Assembly (NCBI GenBank): GCA_003506735.1
Contig: DNYS01000177.1
Coordinates: 1-5,743, forward strand
Source: Nitrospinota bacterium
GTDB lineage: Bacteria; UBA8248
Reading direction: 5' to 3'
Length of the DNA stretch: 5,743 bases
In this document: positions 5,251 to 5,743 of the stretch, one piece after another
Numbering within the stretch: the stretch's first letter is position 1
Layout: every line of letters starts with the position of its first letter
Program-made: the position numbers and the translations under genes
The notes under the pieces: model-generated
The model's input: the letters and a program-made list of their open reading frames with translations, nothing else
What the model was told of the DNA's origin: nothing
Databases searched by the model: none

Positions 5251-5743
5251 ATGGGAAAAACCGCCTGTTCAATCCTCCTGATCTTGGCCGTTATTCTTCA
5301 AGCCGCGCCCGCCGCCGCCGTCCGCATCCGCGTCGCCCAGGAGTCCCGCCCCGGCCTCGGAGATTTTGACGCGAACGTCCTGGGCCACATCGATGCTTAC
5401 TACGAGAAGGAAAAGGCGGCGAGCGATTTTTACTCCTACCAAGCGGTTTCCCGCTACTCGTTCAACGGCCCGCATCCCCGGCTTCAGGCGGACACCTCGC
5501 ATCTATTTTTCGTCACCACCCGGGAGGGGTTTTCCCTCTTCATCGTCCACGACAAGCCCAACGACGCCGACGGCGGGGCCGCCGTCATGCGGATCAAGGT
5601 GACCGGAGACCCGAACGGCGCCCGCGTCCTCGTGTTCGACGATCCCTACAGTGACTGGGACTCTTTCCGGGCCGCCCCCGGCGGGCGGGATTTTTCCACC
5701 TGGCACAGATGGTTTCCCTGCTGCACGGACGGAATCGTCCTCA
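5251..5743 (+). CDS. Exported protein of unknown function (C-terminus beyond window)
   Basis: I translated 164 codons from the ATG at 5251, open to the right edge. AAGG lies 7 nt before this ATG; the in-frame ATG at 5227 has no ribosome site. A Sec signal peptide is clear: MGK, a hydrophobic core (5-19) and A21-A22-A23 before the likely cleavage, giving a mature protein from V24. The mature part looks globular and rich in aromatics: a likely helix around 40-60 (NVLGHIDAYYEKEKAASDF), then alternating strands SHLFFVTTREGFSLFIVHDKP (83-103), AAVMRIKVTG (110-119) and ARVLVFDDP (124-132). A WHRWFPCCTDG segment with adjacent cysteines (157-158) follows just before the edge. The CCTDG element looks like a conserved turn or disulfide site, but I cannot name the family. 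The strand-rich, signal-bearing form suggests a periplasmic or surface protein. Its C-terminus, which would show any anchor or sorting signal, is missing. It diverges from the M24 gene with 136 bp between. Confidence 0.8.
   Translation, partial: MGKTACSILLILAVILQAAPAAAVRIRVAQESRPGLGDFDANVLGHIDAYYEKEKAASDFYSYQAVSRYSFNGPHPRLQADTSHLFFVTTREGFSLFIVHDKPNDADGGAAVMRIKVTGDPNGARVLVFDDPYSDWDSFRAAPGGRDFSTWHRWFPCCTDGIVL

Noticed and set aside
1..5743. Search for CRISPR arrays, mobile elements, tRNA genes, toxin-antitoxin pairs or a defence cassette
   Set aside because: No regularly spaced repeats, transposase or integrase motifs, tRNA cloverleaf, or small overlapping gene pairs were seen. The genes are metabolic, transport or exported proteins.

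Overview
The window reads as ordinary chromosomal DNA from a GC-rich Gram-negative bacterium. Seven protein genes lie close together on both strands, with short gaps, Shine-Dalgarno sequences and sigma70-like promoter elements. I see no rRNA or tRNA gene, insertion sequence, integrase, phage gene or CRISPR array. The gene mix (coaD next to a class I aminotransferase, a DMT-family exporter, MoaB, an M24-fold enzyme and exported proteins of unknown role) would suit a deltaproteobacterial or related environmental lineage. The sequence alone does not fix the phylum, and that placement is a guess.

Left block (1-1344, minus strand): a probable two-gene operon reads leftward from a good promoter (TTGACA, 18 bp, TAGTTT). 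It runs coaD (phosphopantetheine adenylyltransferase, coenzyme A synthesis) and then, 16 bp on, a PLP-dependent aspartate-type aminotransferase that leaves the window after its PLP-lysine motif. Middle block (1429-2872): a ten-helix EamA/DMT transporter on the plus strand converges, with only 10 bp between stop codons, on a MoaB-type molybdenum cofactor protein on the minus strand. MoaB has a candidate promoter of its own and two competing start codons with a small GC hairpin between them.

Central regulatory region (2873-3242): 370 bp without a gene. Its right half changes abruptly from GC-rich to very AT-rich and holds a perfect TGTGA-N6-TCACA palindrome with 9-bp arms, the pattern bound by CRP/FNR-family regulators. 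It lies upstream of a small signal-peptide-bearing protein with an Ig-like beta-sandwich appearance (3243-3812). That gene ends at a strong bidirectional terminator shared with the convergent gene on its right.

Right block (3900-5743): an M24/creatinase-fold enzyme on the minus strand keeps all five metal ligands but lacks the two histidines normally used by the prolyl aminopeptidases, so it may not be a peptidase. Diverging from it, behind an extended -10 promoter, is a second exported protein of unknown function, cut by the right edge.

I do not find a clearly new multi-gene system. The best leads are the CRP-like site controlling the orphan exported protein, and the M24 enzyme with altered catalytic residues.
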